Positions 27,001 through 30,000 of a stretch of DNA of 64,000 nt are shown one piece after another. The stretch spans positions 54,552-118,551 of the forward strand of contig CANJZW010000002.1 of the NCBI GenBank assembly GCA_947479475.1. The letters are read 5' to 3'. This stretch comes from Chthoniobacteraceae bacterium. GTDB lineage: Bacteria > Verrucomicrobiota > Verrucomicrobiia > Chthoniobacterales > Chthoniobacteraceae. Each line of letters opens with the position of its first letter. Within the stretch, counting starts at the first letter, position 1. The notes beneath the pieces were generated by a model, which made no database searches, had not been told where the DNA came from, and saw nothing but the letters and a program-made list of their open reading frames with translations. The position numbers and the translations under genes were made by a program.

Positions 27001-30000
27001 CCCCGCCGGCGCTGAAGCTCAGAGCGTTGGAGCCCAGGGCAAGCACGTCGGAGTTGCCGGTGTTGGTGAGTTTGAGCGAGTTGAGGCTGAGCGCTCCGCT
27101 CGCCGACAGGCCGCCGGCGAGTTGATAGTTTCCGGCGGCACTCCCGCCCGAAGCCGGCAACGTCGTCTGCCCACTCAAAGCTAAGATGTTTGTGCCATCG
27201 AAAGTGGCGAAATCAACCCCGCCCACCGTAGCGTATCCTCCCAGGATACCGGAAACATTCGCCGTGGAGGTGGCCACCCCGTTGCTCCCACTGGAGGCGC
27301 CGCTAAGGGTGAAGTCCACGGCACTGCCTACGGTCCGGGTAATGCCTCCCAGAGAGAACAAAAGCGAGTTAGCGTTGGGCGCCAGAACCACGGAGGTTGC
27401 CCCCGGGTTCAAGGTGATTCCCGCCAGAGTCTGGCTGTTTGGGCTGGTGGCGTTCCCAAAGAGGCGCAATGTCGCCCCCCCGATGAACAGAGAACCGCTG
27501 CTGCTCAGGATGTTGGAGGGGACTCCGGCGCTAAAGTCCAGAATCAGGCTGCCGGAGGCTACCGTGGTGGCGCCGGTGTAGGTGTTGGCGGCACTCAGCG
27601 TGGCGGCACCGGTGAATCCTGAATCGAAGAGGAGGCCGCCCGTGCCGCTGATGATGCCGCTGCCCGCAAAGTTGCCCGCGCCCGTGACCGTGGGGGTGAA
27701 GCCTCCGTTGGTGATGTCGCCAAGGGTCAACGCGGTACTGGCGCCTAAATTCAGGGTGGGCTGGCCTGTCAGTGTGGTGGCGCCAAAGGTGAGTCCGGCG
27801 GTGCCACTGGATACATTGCCGCCCTTGAGCAGCGCGAGCGTGACACCAGCAAGGCTCAGTGTTCCAAGGGTCTGATTAATGCCACTTCCTGCAGTGGCCA
27901 CGTCGGAAAGGACAGTCACACCGCCGGAGATCGTCGTATTGTAGGCGTTGACACTGGTGTCGGTAGCGAGGCCGAGGGTGCCACTCCGGAGGGTCAGCGC
28001 GGAGGATGCCGCGCCCAGCGCGCTTACGGACGTCACAATCAGGGAGCCCTGCAGGAGGGTGCTCGGGCCCGTGTAGGTGTTGTTGCCGTTGAGTGTCAGG
28101 GAATTCACCCCCTGCTTGGTGACTCCAGAACCCCCGGTGATAACGCTGGCATAGGTGAAATTCCCGTTGCTGGCATCGAGCCCCAGCACGGAATTATTGC
28201 TGAAAGTGGCGTTGGACCGGAGGGTGTCCAATTGGGCGCTGGTCCAGTCGAGGGCACCTCCCACATTCAGAGCGAGGGTGGCTCCCGCGGCGACTGAGAC
28301 ACTGCCAGAAACGAGATACCCCTGGAGGGCGTTGACACTTGTGGCCTGCAAGACGCCCGCACTCACGGCGGTGTTTCCGGTGTAGGTGTTGCTCCCGCCC
28401 AAAACGAGGATTCCGAGACCCGTTTTCGCCAGGCTTCCCGTGCCGGAAGCGCCAAACCCGCTGGCAAACGTCACGTTGTTTCCGTTGGTATCGATCACAG
28501 CGGTCGTGCCGGCGCTGATCACCAAGCGACTGGAGATATCTTGCGTGTTCCCTGGCAGGTACTGAAGCGAGCCGCCTGACAGGGTGATTGCGCCCGCTGG
28601 GCCGAGCCCACTGTAGGCGAAAGCGAGCGTGCCTGCGGCAAGGGTCGAGCCGGAAAGATAGGTGTTTACACCGGCCAGCGTGAGGGTGCTGGCGCCTGCC
28701 TTGGTGAGCGCAAACGCCCCTGAAACCACGCCCAACAGAGTGATCGGGTTGGCCGTGTTGATCGTGGAACTGGCCGACAGAACCACGTTGCCCGCTACCG
28801 TGCCGCCTGAAGCGCTGCTCACAAGCGCGCCCCCCAATGCGCCTCCCGTGCCGCTCAGATTGAGGGCGTTCATGATCACCGCCTGGACATCCAGCGCCGC
28901 GCCGCTTGAGACGGTGATGGTGTTCGTGCCCGCACCGCTCGCGCTCGCGAGGACCAGCGTCCCCGCACTGACGGTTGTGGCGCCTGTGTAAATGTTGGCG
29001 CCGCTCAGGGTCAGGGTGGAAGTGCCGGTTTTCGTGAGGGCGTACCCTCCAAAATTATCGGAAACGATCCCGCTCAAACTGATCGGGTTGGCCGCATTGA
29101 TCGTGGCGGGGGCCGTCAGGGTGAGCGGGCCGGAGAGACTGGCGCCGTTCGCACTGCTGTAGAGGGCCCCGACCGAACCGGGGCCCGCGCCGGCTAGAAA
29201 CAAGGCGTTTGTAACCGAGGAGGTTTGCACGTCCAGAGCCGCCCCCGAGGTGATCACAATGGCACCGGTGCCCGCGCCCGTGGCGTTGAGGAGACGGAGG
29301 GTGCCGGCCTTGATGAAGAGATCGCCTGAAAAAGTGCTGTTTGTATTCCCCAAAACCAGAGTGCCGGCCGAAGTGGTGGCGCCACCGAGGGTCAAGTCGC
29401 CGATACCTGTGAGCATATTTGCGGCGCTGGACAGGGTCAGCGTCCCGGCACCGACATCCAGCACGCCACCCGCCGCTCCAATGTTGAAGGTCTTCGTGGC
29501 GGCGGCTACGTTGTAAAAACCCCCGCCGGTGATCTGGAAAGTGCCTCCGTTGAGATTGATCACGCGCGCCCCGGGTGCCCCGAGGGTCAGCGGGTCGCTG
29601 GCTCCGGGTGCTGCGAAGGAAAGGGTGCCGCCATTGATGAAAATTGGGCCGGTGAAGGCATTGATTCCGCTGAGCACAAGGCTGCCAGCGCCCACCTTGG
29701 TCAGGGCGTTGACGCCGCTCGCCCCCAGAGAGGAACTGATCGCAAGCAGGTCTGTGGCCGAGGCGGTGTTGAAGATGTATTCAGTGTTGGTGGTGGTGGT
29801 GATCGTTCCGCCCGCAAGGGTCGAAGCAAAGCTGCCGGAACGGATGATGCCGCCGCTGGCAAGGGTCAGCGTGTTTCCTGCACTCATGGTTAAGTTCAGA
29901 GCGCTGCCGCTGATTTTTAGCGTGTTGATACTAGCCGTGGTCTGCGCCGTCACGGATCCTGTCGTGAGGTTGACGTTCACCGACGCGTTGTTGGTCCCAA